Below, piece after piece: positions 53,227-62,266 of a stretch of DNA of 64,000 bases. The position numbers were made by a program, and so were the translations under genes. Source of the DNA: Burkholderiales bacterium (GTDB lineage: Bacteria > Pseudomonadota > Gammaproteobacteria > Burkholderiales > Burkholderiaceae_C). Position 1 is the stretch's first letter; each line of letters starts with the position of its first letter. The notes beneath the pieces were generated by a model. It saw only the letters and a program-made list of their open reading frames with translations. It was not told where the DNA came from and made no database searches. The stretch is taken from NCBI GenBank assembly GCA_947474755.1, contig CANJJE010000001.1, positions 430,888 through 494,887 on the forward strand, in the 5' to 3' direction.

Positions 53227-55146
53227 ATGATCTCGATTCAGTTGCCAGATGGTTCACAGCGGCAGTTTCCGGGCCCGGTGACGGTGGCCGAGGTGGCCGG
53301 GTCCATTGGCAGCGGACTGGCCAAGGCCGCGCTGGCTGGACGGCTGGGCACTGGCGCCGCCTCGAAGGTGGTGGACACCAGCCACCTGATCGAGCAGGAC
53401 GCAACACTCGCCATCATCACCGAAAAGGATGCCGACGGCCTCGATGTCATCCGCCACTCGACCGCGCACCTGCTGGCTTATGCGGTCAAGTCGCTGTTTC
53501 CGGATGCGCAGGTGACGATCGGCCCGGTCATCGAGAACGGCTTCTTCTACGACTTTTCGTATCACCGACCGTTCACGCCGGAAGATCTGGCCGCGATCGA
53601 GGCGAAGATGACCGAGCTCGCGAAGAAGGACGAAAAGGTGGCGCGCCGCGTGTTGCCGCGTGACGAGGCAGTGGCCTATTTCAAGGGCCTCGGCGAGGCC
53701 TACAAGGCCGAGATCATTGCGAGCATCCCGGCCAATGAAGACGTTTCGCTGTATCGCGAAGGGGCCTTCGAGGACCTGTGCCGCGGCCCGCACGTGCCGA
53801 GTACCGGCAAGCTCAAGCACTTCAAGCTGATGAAGGTGGCCGGCGCCTACTGGCGCGGGGACCACCGCAACGAAATGCTGCAACGCATCTACGGCACCGC
53901 CTGGGCGACCAAGGATGATTTGCAACAGCACCTGCACATGCTCGAAGAGGCCGAGAAGCGTGACCACCGCAAGCTGGGCCGGGAGCTCGATCTGTTCCAC
54001 ATCGACGAGCACGCGCCCGGGCTCGTGTTCTGGCACCCGAAGGGCTGGACGATCTGGCAGCAAGTCGAGCAGTACATGCGTGCGGTCTACCGCGACAACG
54101 GCTACCTGGAAGTCAAAGGCCCGCAGGTGCTCGATCAGAGTCTGTGGGAGAAAACCGGGCATTGGGACAAGTACCGCGAGAACATGTTCACCACCGAATC
54201 GGAAAAGCGCGAATACGCGCTGAAGCCGATGAACTGTCCCGGGCACATCCTGATCTTCAGGCAGGGTATCAAGAGCTACCGCGACCTGCCCCTGCGTTTG
54301 GGTGAGTTCGGCCAGTGCCACCGCAACGAGCCGAGCGGATCGCTGCACGGCATCATGCGGGTGCGTGGCTTCACGCAGGACGACGGCCACATCTTCTGCA
54401 CCGAAGATCAGATCCTCGATGAATGCACCGCGTTCACCACGCTGTTGCAGAGGGTCTACGCCGACTTCGGTTTCACCAGCATCATCTACAAGGTCGCGAC
54501 GCGGCCCGACAAGCGCATCGGCTCCGACGCGCTGTGGGACAAGGCCGAGTTCGCGCTGATGGAAAGTCTGCGTCGCTCAGGATGCGAATTCATCGTCTCG
54601 CCAGGGGAGGGCGCGTTCTACGGTCCGAAGATCGAATACACGCTGAAAGACGCGATCGGCCGCCAGTGGCAATGCGGCACGATTCAGGTCGACCCCAACA
54701 TGCCGGAGCGCCTGGGCGCCGAATACGTCACCGAAGCTGGTGATCGCGCCACGCCGATGGTGCTGCATCGTGCCATCGTCGGCAGCCTCGAGCGTTTCAT
54801 CGGCATCCTGATCGAGCAACATGCCGGCGCCCTGCCGACTTGGCTGGCACCGGTGCAAATCAGCGTGCTCAATATCTCCGAACATCAGGCTGATTACGCA
54901 CAGGAAGTGGCGAAAGCGCTTCAAAAACAAGGAGTTAGAGTTAGCACGGATTTGCGGAACGAAAAAATAACCTATAAAATTCGCGAGCATTCGATGCAAA
55001 AGGTTCCGTTCATCCTTGTTGTGGGTGACAAGGAAAAGGCAAACGGAACCATTGCGGTGCGCGCCCGGGGAAATCAGGATCTCGGTGTCATGTCGCTGGC
55101 CGACTTCTCCTCGAAGTTGGCTGACGTCATTGCTCAAAAAGCGTGA
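53227..55146 (+). CDS. thrS: threonyl-tRNA synthetase
   Basis: A 639-residue class II synthetase. The TGS domain and N-terminal editing domain ([20 protein letters not shown]) precede the catalytic core: motif 2 [21 protein letters not shown], the zinc-binding region [10 protein letters not shown], and motif 3 [19 protein letters not shown]. The C-terminal anticodon-binding domain is complete. The start is ATG 53227, with GGAG 6 nt upstream. Around residues 569-586 the codons become AT-rich (AGA, ATA, AAA, ATT), unlike the rest; see the internal promoter feature. infC follows in the usual gene order. Confidence 0.97.
   Translation: MISIQLPDGSQRQFPGPVTVAEVAGSIGSGLAKAALAGRLGTGAASKVVDTSHLIEQDATLAIITEKDADGLDVIRHSTAHLLAYAVKSLFPDAQVTIGPVIENGFFYDFSYHRPFTPEDLAAIEAKMTELAKKDEKVARRVLPRDEAVAYFKGLGEAYKAEIIASIPANEDVSLYREGAFEDLCRGPHVPSTGKLKHFKLMKVAGAYWRGDHRNEMLQRIYGTAWATKDDLQQHLHMLEEAEKRDHRKLGRELDLFHIDEHAPGLVFWHPKGWTIWQQVEQYMRAVYRDNGYLEVKGPQVLDQSLWEKTGHWDKYRENMFTTESEKREYALKPMNCPGHILIFRQGIKSYRDLPLRLGEFGQCHRNEPSGSLHGIMRVRGFTQDDGHIFCTEDQILDECTAFTTLLQRVYADFGFTSIIYKVATRPDKRIGSDALWDKAEFALMESLRRSGCEFIVSPGEGAFYGPKIEYTLKDAIGRQWQCGTIQVDPNMPERLGAEYVTEAGDRATPMVLHRAIVGSLERFIGILIEQHAGALPTWLAPVQISVLNISEHQADYAQEVAKALQKQGVRVSTDLRNEKITYKIREHSMQKVPFILVVGDKEKANGTIAVRARGNQDLGVMSLADFSSKLADVIAQKA
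54952..54980 (+). promoter_or_regulatory. candidate internal promoter for infC-rpmI-rplT inside thrS
   Basis: TTGCGG (54952-54957) and TAAAAT (54975-54980) are separated by 17 bases and lie in an AT-rich, rare-codon patch of thrS, about 275 bases before infC. E. coli also has promoters inside thrS for infC, so the arrangement is plausible. Confidence 0.5.
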
Positions 55147-55253
55147 TCTCTCCCGCGAGTAGCAGGAGGCCCCAGCCCTTGGATCGACCGGTGCGCGTGC
55201 TAGTTGTTTTTGTGGATTCCCACTGCCTTGGAATCCGTTGAAAGGTTTTAACC

Positions 55254-55805
55254 ATCGCTACTTTTGCTGATCGCCGTACCCCCAATGCCGAGCGCAAGCA
55301 TCGGCTCAATCGGGAGATCATGGCACCTGAAGTCCGGTTGAACGGCGTGGAGAACGAGCCCCTGGGCATCGTGAGCACCCTTGAAGCTCTTCGTATGGCA
55401 GGCGAACTGGACGTCGATCTGGTCGAGATTGCTGCCACCGCTGAACCGCCGGTCTGCCGCCTGATGGATTACGGCAAGTTCAAGTACCAGGAGCAGAAGC
55501 GGGCAGCGGAGGCGAAGTCGAAACAGAAGGTGATCGAGGTCAAGGAAGTCAAGTTCCGCCCCGGCACCGATGAGGGCGATTACCAGATCAAGATGCGCAA
55601 CCTGCGCCGCTTCATCGAGGAAGACGGCGACAAGGGGAAGGTCACCTTGCGCTACCGAGGCCGGGAAATCACCCACCAGGACATCGGCATGCGATTGCTC
55701 GAGCGCATTCGCGACGAGTTGGCCGATGTGTCGGTGGTCGAGAACATGCCCAAGCTCGAGGGCCGTCAGATGATCATGGTGTTGGGACCGAAACGAAAGT
55801 CCTGA
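55254..55805 (+). CDS. infC: translation initiation factor IF-3, with a non-standard ATC start
   Basis: A 183-residue factor that keeps ribosomal subunits apart and checks start-codon pairing. [51 protein letters not shown] and [12 protein letters not shown] match the family. ATG 55320 would remove about 22 N-terminal residues. The frame is open upstream only to a TGA at 55239, with no ATG, GTG or TTG in that stretch. ATC 55254 gives (M)[20 protein letters not shown], the usual Burkholderiales N-terminus, with AAAGG 8 nt before it. Rare start codons in infC serve self-regulation in E. coli. Confidence 0.93.
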   Translation: MATFADRRTPNAERKHRLNREIMAPEVRLNGVENEPLGIVSTLEALRMAGELDVDLVEIAATAEPPVCRLMDYGKFKYQEQKRAAEAKSKQKVIEVKEVKFRPGTDEGDYQIKMRNLRRFIEEDGDKGKVTLRYRGREITHQDIGMRLLERIRDELADVSVVENMPKLEGRQMIMVLGPKRKS

Positions 55806-55819
55806 CACTAGAAGGAATA

Positions 55820-55902
55820 CAACACCGGGGTTTGGTCGCCTGGGTGTTGTCAGAAGCGACTGCAGGCCTACAAGACGGTACGTGTCGTGCCGGCGCCTGC
55901 AG
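55820..55902 (+). promoter_or_regulatory. two consecutive hairpins between infC and rpmI
   Basis: The first is an 8-base stem ACAACACC/GGTGTTGT (55820-55827 with 55844-55851). The second is CTGCAGGC/GCCTGCAG (55860-55867 with 55895-55902), enclosing an inner CGGTAC/GTGCCG stem. They precede AAAAGGAG, the rpmI ribosome-binding site. In E. coli and Bacillus, L20 represses its operon by binding RNA structures in this part of the operon. Confidence 0.55.
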
Positions 55903-55924
55903 CAGCAACTTAAAAGGAGCAGTC

Positions 55925-56128
55925 ATGCCCAAAATGAAGACCAAGAGCAGCGCGAAGAAACGGTTTCGCGTTCGCCCGGGTGGCACCGTCAAGCGGGGTC
56001 AGGCGTTCAAACGCCACATCCTCACCAAGAAGTCCACGAAGGTCAAACGCCACCTGCGTGGCTCGACCGCCGTGCACGAGACCGACACGGGGCGCATCAA
56101 GCAGATGCTGCCTTTTGCCGGCCTGTAA
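55925..56128 (+). CDS. rpmI: 50S ribosomal protein L35
   Basis: A 67-residue, highly basic ribosomal protein. [20 protein letters not shown] and the ending [13 protein letters not shown] are typical of L35. It starts at ATG 55925 with AAAAGGAG 6 nt upstream, and rplT follows after about 20 bases. Expression is expected to be coupled to rplT and controlled by L20. Confidence 0.98.
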   Translation: MPKMKTKSSAKKRFRVRPGGTVKRGQAFKRHILTKKSTKVKRHLRGSTAVHETDTGRIKQMLPFAGL

Positions 56129-56148
56129 TTGACTGAAGGAGAAAACGC

Positions 56149-56505
56149 ATGCCTCGCGTCAAACGTGGTGTTACAGCCCGTGCCCGTCACAAGAAAATCA
56201 TCGCCCTGGCCAAGGGTTACCGCGGCCGCCGCAAGAACGTCTTTCGCATCGCCAAGCAAGCGGTCATGCGCGCCGGGCAATACGCCTATCGCGACCGCCG
56301 CACCAAGAAGCGCGTGTTCCGCAATCTGTGGATCGCCCGCATCAACGCCGGCAGCCGCAGCCATGGCGTCACCTACAGCAAGTTCATGGCCGGCTTGAAG
56401 AAGCTGTCGATCGAGATCGACCGCAAGGTGCTTGCAGACATGGCTGTGAACGATCCTGCCGGCTTCGGCAGCATTGTCGAGAAGGTGAAGGCCCAGCTCG
56501 CTTGA
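56149..56505 (+). CDS. rplT: 50S ribosomal protein L20
   Basis: A 118-residue basic ribosomal protein. [40 protein letters not shown] and [20 protein letters not shown] are the standard L20 blocks. It starts 20 bases after rpmI, with AAGGAG 9 nt upstream. In several bacteria it represses translation of rpmI and rplT by binding the leader RNA. Confidence 0.98.
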   Translation: MPRVKRGVTARARHKKIIALAKGYRGRRKNVFRIAKQAVMRAGQYAYRDRRTKKRVFRNLWIARINAGSRSHGVTYSKFMAGLKKLSIEIDRKVLADMAVNDPAGFGSIVEKVKAQLA

Positions 56506-56520
56506 CCGCCTCGATCTGTC

Positions 56521-56575
56521 CTCGGGCTGCAGCCTGAGGCAGCGTGGCACCCTGGCGCCGATAACTGCGCCAGGG
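56521..56575 (+). promoter_or_regulatory. two hairpins between rplT and the pheS terminator
   Basis: CTCGGGC/GCCTGAG (56521-56527, 56532-56538, TGCA loop) and the 9-base perfect stem CCCTGGCGC/GCGCCAGGG (56550-56558 with 56567-56575). They lie just before the terminator-like hairpin at 56587. Confidence 0.65.
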
Positions 56576-56586
56576 GCAAGTCCTCC

Positions 56587-56613
56587 AAGGCCGACCTCGT
56601 GTTGGCCTTTTTT
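56587..56613 (+). terminator. terminator-like hairpin ahead of pheS (candidate attenuator)
   Basis: AAGGCCGAC (56587-56595) pairs with GTTGGCCTT (56601-56609) through a CTCGT loop, followed by a T-run to 56613. It lies 30 bases before the pheS start. In E. coli, pheST is controlled by attenuation at this place, but no phenylalanine-rich leader peptide was found here. Confidence 0.75.
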
Positions 56614-56643
56614 GCGGTTTCGTCCGACCCAGACCTCGCCCCG

Positions 56644-57687
56644 ATGAACGACCTCGAACTTCTGGTGCACGATGCGCAGCGCGACTTCGCGCAGGCCACC
56701 ACACCAGCCGATCTGGAAAACGCGAAGGCGCGTTACCTGGGCAAATCAGGTCGCCTCACCGATCAACTGAAAGCGCTGGCTGCACTGCCTCCCGACGAGA
56801 AGAAAGCCTGCGGCGCATTGATCAATGCCGCCAAGCAGCGGGTCGAAGCGGCGCTGAATGCGCGACGTCAGGCGCTGGCCGACGCAGAGCTCGATGCGCA
56901 GCTGAAGTCCGAGGCGCTCGATGTGACGCTGCCCGGTCGCCAGCGTGGCGTAGGTGGACTGCATCCCGTGTCGCGCACGATGGAGCGCATCGAAGCCATC
57001 TTCGCGTCGATGGGTTTCGATGTTGCCGAAGGCCCGGAGATCGAAACTGACTGGTACAGCTTCACCGCGTTGAACAACCCGGAGAACCATCCCGCGCGCT
57101 CGATGCAGGACACCTTCTACGTCGATGTGAAAGACGCAGAGGGCCGCTGGCTGAACCTGCGTCCGCACACCTCGCCGATGCAGGTGCGCTATGCCCGCGC
57201 CCATGCCAGGAAGCACTGCGGCATAGACCCGATGCCCGAGATTAGGGTGATCGCGCCCGGCCGCACCTACCGCGTCGACAGTGACTCGACGCATTCGCCG
57301 ATGTTTCACCAGTGCGAAGGCCTGTGGATCGGCGAGAACGTCAGCTTCAAGGACCTGAAGGTCGTCTTTACCGACTTCTTCCGCACCTTCTTCGAGACAG
57401 ACGACCTGCAACTGCGCTTTCGCCCGTCGTTCTTCCCGTTCACCGAGCCGTCGGCCGAGGTCGACATTGCTTTTGCCAGCGGTCCGTTGAAAGGCCGCTG
57501 GCTCGAAGTGGCTGGTTCGGGTCAGGTGCACCCGAATGTGGTTCGAAACTACGGCCTCGATCCCGAGCGATACATCGGCTTCGCCTTCGGCATGGGCCCG
57601 GACCGCTTGACGATGCTGCGCTACGGCGTCAACGATCTTCGACTGTTCTTCGAAGGCGATCTTCGATTCCTGTCGCAGTTCAAGTAA
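56644..57687 (+). CDS. pheS: phenylalanyl-tRNA synthetase, alpha subunit
   Basis: A 347-residue class II catalytic subunit. The N-terminal coiled coil ([20 protein letters not shown]) binds tRNA. Core motifs are the [15 protein letters not shown] strand, [28 protein letters not shown] and [20 protein letters not shown]. The start ATG 56644 ([12 protein letters not shown]) agrees with homologues. pheT follows after about 50 bases. Confidence 0.97.
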   Translation: MNDLELLVHDAQRDFAQATTPADLENAKARYLGKSGRLTDQLKALAALPPDEKKACGALINAAKQRVEAALNARRQALADAELDAQLKSEALDVTLPGRQRGVGGLHPVSRTMERIEAIFASMGFDVAEGPEIETDWYSFTALNNPENHPARSMQDTFYVDVKDAEGRWLNLRPHTSPMQVRYARAHARKHCGIDPMPEIRVIAPGRTYRVDSDSTHSPMFHQCEGLWIGENVSFKDLKVVFTDFFRTFFETDDLQLRFRPSFFPFTEPSAEVDIAFASGPLKGRWLEVAGSGQVHPNVVRNYGLDPERYIGFAFGMGPDRLTMLRYGVNDLRLFFEGDLRFLSQFK

Positions 57688-57735
57688 GACATCCTTTCGC
57701 CACCCGCACCAGAACATTCCCAGAAGGTTCACGCG

Positions 57736-60171
57736 ATGCAATTTCCCGAGTCGTGGTTGCGCGAGTTCTGCAGTCCGCCCTTGAACACTGCCGAGTTGGC
57801 CGAGTTGCTGACGATGGCTGGCATGGAGGTTGAAGAGTTGCGCCCGGCCGCGCCGCCGTTCAGTGGCGTGGTGGTCGGGGAGGTGCTCGCCGTCGAGCGC
57901 CATCCCGATGCCGACCGGCTGAACGTCTGCCAGGTCGATGTGGGCGCCGCGGCGCCGTTGAACATCGTCTGTGGCGCACCCAATGTGCGCGTTGGCATCA
58001 AGGTGCCCTGCGCGATGGTCGGTGCCGAACTGCCGCCTTCCGACGAGAAGGTCAGCGCCGAGCCGTTTCGCATCAAGCTTGGCAAGCTGCGCGGCATCGA
58101 AAGCCAGGGCATGCTGTGCTCGGCGCGCGAGCTGAAGTTGTCAGATGACCAGGGCGGCTTGCTGGTGCTGGCGGCAGACGCGAAGGTCGGCACCGACATC
58201 CGCGACCATCTGCTGCTCGACGACACCCTCTTCACGCTGAAGCTGACGCCGAACCTCGGTCACGTTCTGAGCGTGTTCGGTGTCGCTCGTGAAGTCGCTG
58301 CGCTGACCGGTTCGCCGCTGCTGCAGCCTTCGTTTCCAAGGAGCCGCGTCGAATCGAATGAGGTGTTGCCCGTCAAGGTCGAAGCTGTCGATCTGTGCGG
58401 ACGCTTCACCGGCCGCATCGTGCGCCAAGTCAACCCGAAGGCCAGCACACCGACCTGGATGGTCGACCGCCTCGCGCGCTGCGGCCAGCGCTCGGTCAGC
58501 CCGCTGGTCGACATTTCGAACTATGTGATGTTCGAGTTCGGACGACCTTCCCACATCTTCGACCTTGACAAGATTCATGGTGGCCTGCGGGTGCGCTGGG
58601 GTCGACCCGGTGAAATGCTGAAGCTTTTGAACGGCAGCACGGTCGAGGTCGACGCGAAGGTCGGCGTGATCGCCGATGAGCAGGCGGTCGAATCGCTCGC
58701 CGGCATCATGGGTGGCGATGCCACCGCCGTGTCTGATGACACCCGCAACATCTACGTCGAAGCCGCTTTCTGGTGGCCCGAGGCGGTGGCCGGCCGTGCG
58801 CGGCGCTACAACTTCTCGACTGATGCTGGGCACCGTTTCGAGCGGGGTGTCGATCCAGCCACGACGGTGGAGCACGTCGAACGGCTGACGCAGCTGATCA
58901 TCGACATCTGCGGCACCCCCGACACCGTGAGCGGCCCGATCGATGACCAGATACTGGCGCTGCCCGCAGCGAGGCCGGTGACGCTGCGCGTCGATCGCGC
59001 GGCCAAGGTGATTGGCATGCCGGTGACGCAGGCGCAGTGCGCTGGCGTCATGCGACGCCTTGGTCTGGTCTTCTCCGAAGCGCCCGGCATCCTGACCGTC
59101 ACGCCGCCGAGCTGGCGCTTCGACCTGCAGATCGAGGAAGACCTGATCGAGGAAGTGATCCGTGTCATCGGATTCCACAGCCTGCCCGACACCGCACCAC
59201 ACGCGCCGATCACCGCTCGCGTGCGCGCGGAAGCGCAGCGCTCTTCCCATGCGGTGCGCCACCGGCTGGCCGCGCTCGATTACTTCGAAACGATCAATTT
59301 CAGCTTTGTCGAAGCTCGCTGGGAACACGAACTCGCGGGCAACCCCGACCCGATCCGCGTGTTGAACCCGATCGCCAGCCCGCTGTCGGTGATGCGTTCC
59401 AGCCTGATTGGCAGCCTGGTGAACACGCTGCGCTACAACCTCGCGCGCAAGGCGCCCCGAGTGCGGCTGTTCGAGATTGGCCGTGTGTTCGGCCGCGATG
59501 CGAATGCCACTGACGGGCCGCTGGGCGTGGCCGGTGTCAGCCAGCCGATGCGTGTGGCCGGGTTGGCATATGGCCCGGTCGAGACCATGCAATGGGGCAG
59601 CAAGGAACGCGCTGTCGATTTCTTCGACGTGAAGGGCGATGTGCAGGCGCTGTTTTCGCCGCGTACTGTGGGTTTCGCAGTCTGTGAGCACCCGGCGCTG
59701 CACCCCGGACGCAGCGCGCGCATCGAGGTCGATGGCATCGCGGTGGGCCACATCGGAGAGCTGCATCCGCGCTGGCGCCAAGCCTATGAATTAAACGGCG
59801 CACCGGTGGTGTTCGAGATCGAACTGGCAGCGCTGCTGCGCACCACCGTACCCGCTTTCGTGCCGCTGCCGAAGCAGCAATCGGTGTGGCGTGACATCGC
59901 GGTGATGGCTGATGAATCAGTCACGCACGAAGCACTGATACAAGCCATCCTCGAACGATCGCCCGGCGGTCTGATCCGCTCGGCGAACCTGTTCGATGTG
60001 TTCCGGCCACCATCCGCTGCGGGCGGCACAGGGGGCACCGAGCGAAGCCTGGCCGTGCGCCTGGAGCTGCTGGACGATGAGGCCACGCTGACCGACGAGC
60101 GCATCGACGCCGCGGTCGCTGGGGTGCTCGAAGTATTGCGCGCGCGTCTCGGCGTGCGACTGCGCGGGTGA
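57736..60171 (+). CDS. pheT: phenylalanyl-tRNA synthetase, beta subunit
   Basis: An 811-residue subunit with the full domain set: N-terminal [24 protein letters not shown]/tRNA-binding region ([12 protein letters not shown]), the B3/B4 editing domain (ITGRIVRQ-like [19 protein letters not shown]), B5, and the C-terminal anticodon-binding fold. Editing removes mischarged tyrosine. The stop overlaps the start of ihfA (TGATG), so the two are coupled. Confidence 0.97.
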   Translation: MQFPESWLREFCSPPLNTAELAELLTMAGMEVEELRPAAPPFSGVVVGEVLAVERHPDADRLNVCQVDVGAAAPLNIVCGAPNVRVGIKVPCAMVGAELPPSDEKVSAEPFRIKLGKLRGIESQGMLCSARELKLSDDQGGLLVLAADAKVGTDIRDHLLLDDTLFTLKLTPNLGHVLSVFGVAREVAALTGSPLLQPSFPRSRVESNEVLPVKVEAVDLCGRFTGRIVRQVNPKASTPTWMVDRLARCGQRSVSPLVDISNYVMFEFGRPSHIFDLDKIHGGLRVRWGRPGEMLKLLNGSTVEVDAKVGVIADEQAVESLAGIMGGDATAVSDDTRNIYVEAAFWWPEAVAGRARRYNFSTDAGHRFERGVDPATTVEHVERLTQLIIDICGTPDTVSGPIDDQILALPAARPVTLRVDRAAKVIGMPVTQAQCAGVMRRLGLVFSEAPGILTVTPPSWRFDLQIEEDLIEEVIRVIGFHSLPDTAPHAPITARVRAEAQRSSHAVRHRLAALDYFETINFSFVEARWEHELAGNPDPIRVLNPIASPLSVMRSSLIGSLVNTLRYNLARKAPRVRLFEIGRVFGRDANATDGPLGVAGVSQPMRVAGLAYGPVETMQWGSKERAVDFFDVKGDVQALFSPRTVGFAVCEHPALHPGRSARIEVDGIAVGHIGELHPRWRQAYELNGAPVVFEIELAALLRTTVPAFVPLPKQQSVWRDIAVMADESVTHEALIQAILERSPGGLIRSANLFDVFRPPSAAGGTGGTERSLAVRLELLDDEATLTDERIDAAVAGVLEVLRARLGVRLRG

Positions 60172-60533
60172 TGACGATGAACGACGATTCGACGCAAGCC
60201 ATGATGCTGTCCAGCCTGGACACGCCCACACTGACCAAGGCCGAGCTGGCCGACCTGCTGTTCGAACGGCTGGGCCTCAACAAGCGCGAGTCCAAGGACA
60301 TGGTCGATGCCTTTTTCGACATCATCCAGGCGGCGCTCATCAATGGCCGCGACGTGAAGATGTCGGGTTTCGGTAACTTCAACATCCGCCGCAAGGCGCC
60401 GCGCCCCGGGCGCAACCCGCGCACCGGCGAAACCATTCCGATCAAGGCGCGTAACGTGGTCACCTTCCACGCCAGTCACAAACTGAAGGATGTTGTGCAG
60501 GGCGATACAGCGGCGGGAGACGGCTTCGAGTAG
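60171..60533 (+). CDS. ihfA: integration host factor subunit alpha
   Basis: A 120-residue HU/IHF family protein. [20 protein letters not shown] and the DNA-binding arm [20 protein letters not shown] identify it as IHF-alpha. About 20 extra N-terminal residues precede the fold, as in other betaproteobacteria. The start ATG overlaps the pheT stop; the GTG one codon earlier is possible. Its heterodimer partner IHF-beta is not in the window. Confidence 0.95.
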   Translation: MTMNDDSTQAMMLSSLDTPTLTKAELADLLFERLGLNKRESKDMVDAFFDIIQAALINGRDVKMSGFGNFNIRRKAPRPGRNPRTGETIPIKARNVVTFHASHKLKDVVQGDTAAGDGFE

Positions 60534-60566
60534 AGTCTCGAATCCCTCCCCATGTTATTGATTTGA

Positions 60567-61016
60567 ATGGAGAATTCCCTTCCCGACATTCCCGCCAAGC
60601 GCTACTTCACCATCGGTGAGGTGAGCGACCTGTGCGGCGTGAAACCTTACGTTTTACGCTATTGGGAGCAGGAGTTCACACAGCTCAAGCCGATGAAGCG
60701 GCGCGGCAACCGCCGTTATTACCAGCATCACGAGGTGCTGCTGATCCGCCGTATCCGCGGTCTGCTGTACGAGCAGGGCTTCACCATCAGCGGCGCGCGC
60801 AACCGCCTGATCGAGCCGGCTACCGGCTTGTCTCTGTTGGGCGATGCGGTCGCGGACAACGATGTCGATGCCATCGATCCGGGCCAGACGGAAGTTGATC
60901 AGCCAGCGGCCCCGGCTCTCGCGGAGGCCTCAGCGCCTGCCGCATCGGGCCCGGCGCTCTCAACCGCCCAGGTCCGGCTGGAATTGATCTCCATCCGCAG
61001 CCTGCTGACGCTCTGA
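60567..61016 (+). CDS. MerR-family transcriptional regulator
   Basis: A 149-residue protein. [40 protein letters not shown] and the extension helix [20 protein letters not shown] form a MerR-type winged helix-turn-helix. No metal-binding cysteine cluster is present in the C-terminus, which is alanine/proline-rich. It belongs to the group found next to ihfA in many proteobacteria; the ligand and target are unknown. Confidence 0.9.
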   Translation: MENSLPDIPAKRYFTIGEVSDLCGVKPYVLRYWEQEFTQLKPMKRRGNRRYYQHHEVLLIRRIRGLLYEQGFTISGARNRLIEPATGLSLLGDAVADNDVDAIDPGQTEVDQPAAPALAEASAPAASGPALSTAQVRLELISIRSLLTL

Positions 61017-61050
61017 TCCGCTGTTGTTCGCACCTATACTCTCCAGCTTG

Positions 61051-61128
<78 letters not shown>

Positions 61129-61147
61129 ATCATTAGTCCAGAGAATC

Positions 61148-61183
61148 AACGGATTGACCGCGAGAGCGGCCAGTCCGTTTTTT
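61148..61183 (+). terminator. Rho-independent terminator after tRNA-Pro
   Basis: A 14-base stem (61148-61161 with 61166-61179) with a single mismatch and GAGA loop ends in TTTTTT. It lies 20 bases after the tRNA and ends this transcription unit. Confidence 0.93.
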
Positions 61184-61331
61184 CGTCTCTGGCCTATGCA
61201 CTGAACCGTGTCTGAAAAGCGCAGACGTTGCTCGAATGGGTCATGCGCGTCGAGGTCGATATCGGGGGCGCCATGGTGTCACTGCGTCGATCGCGGCGAC
61301 CCGGGATCAGGTATCTGCCCCTCGTCGTGAC

Positions 61332-61988
61332 TCAGCTGGCAACGGCACGCAGTGCTTTCCAGCCCTTGTCGTGCATGCAGACGACGAAGCCGCGGGTCAC
61401 CTGCTGCGTCTTCGCATGGGGCTTGTGGGCTTCGCCCAGCTGTGCGACGCAATCGTTCGTGTCCGTCGCGAGGACTTCGCGACCGGCGCCGATCTTCCAC
61501 CAGGAACTGATGGCGTAGAGGTCAAGCGGATTGGCCGGTGGGGACGCACGCGCTGTCGGTGTGGCCAGCGGTGTTGAAGGCGATGCTGGCGGCGCAGCGT
61601 TACTGGCGCTGACGGCGCCGCCGCTGGCGACAGGCGTCTTGCTGCCCAACGCGGGCTTGTCGGCATCGGGATTCGCCGCCATTGCCGCACTGGCGACGGC
61701 AGTAGGCTGTGCTGGCGTGACGGGCACAAACTCTGGTGTGATGAACACGCTCGGTCTGCGGTTGTCGGGGTTGGCGCCCGCGGTCGCAAACAGATCGACG
61801 TCGTCCAGCTTCTTCACGGTCCAGCCCTGGTCTTGCAGGCATTGCTCGGCGGCTTTTTCGCCAGCGGCCGACTGACACGATTTCCTGGCTGCCTCCAGAT
61901 CTTGCGACGACGCGCCTCGCTTGTACGACAGCTCGCCGCAGCCGCTGACCAGCAAGCCCACCATCGCCACCCAAAGAAACTTCTTCAT
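61332..61988 (-). CDS. putative lipoprotein of unknown function
   Basis: A 218-residue lipoprotein. MKKFLWVAMVGLLVSGCGEL carries the lipobox with cysteine 17. The mature part contains paired cysteines (RKSCQSAAGEKAAEQCLQDQG; NDCVAQLGEAH and VVCMHDKGWKAL), separated by a long alanine/proline/serine linker (VASAAMAANPDADKPALGSK...). ATG 61988 is chosen because the signal peptide starts there. I do not recognise a family. The roughly 280 bases upstream of it, to the divergent PBP4 gene, hold nothing convincing. Confidence 0.82.
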   Translation of the reverse strand: MKKFLWVAMVGLLVSGCGELSYKRGASSQDLEAARKSCQSAAGEKAAEQCLQDQGWTVKKLDDVDLFATAGANPDNRRPSVFITPEFVPVTPAQPTAVASAAMAANPDADKPALGSKTPVASGGAVSASNAAPPASPSTPLATPTARASPPANPLDLYAISSWWKIGAGREVLATDTNDCVAQLGEAHKPHAKTQQVTRGFVVCMHDKGWKALRAVAS

Positions 61989-62266
61989 GCATTGCCTTCG
62001 CTTGGTGTTTCGATGCCCAGCAAGAATGACCATGGCTGGGGCCGTTGGCCACGACGCCCCTCTGGGCGACTCGACGTGGACAACCCGCCGATGCAAGAAA
62101 CGAGCTACCCCCTGCCGCTTCCGCGCTGCCCGATCAACGCCGGCAGGCAATGGCGCCTTGATCTGGAGTCACACGGTTTTCCACCGGCGCGCAATGCAGC
62201 ACGAGCGCAAGCGTTGGCTGCGGCCAAGTCCACCCCGGCTCTGCCGTCTCGCGTTACTCTCGAAGC

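Noticed and set aside
56506..56643. Phe-rich leader peptide for pheST
   Set aside because: No start codon followed by a run of phenylalanine codons was found in this gap.
58141..59781. 546-codon minus-strand frame opposite pheT
   Set aside because: pheT is clearly the real gene; the antisense translation shows only histidine/arginine-rich noise.
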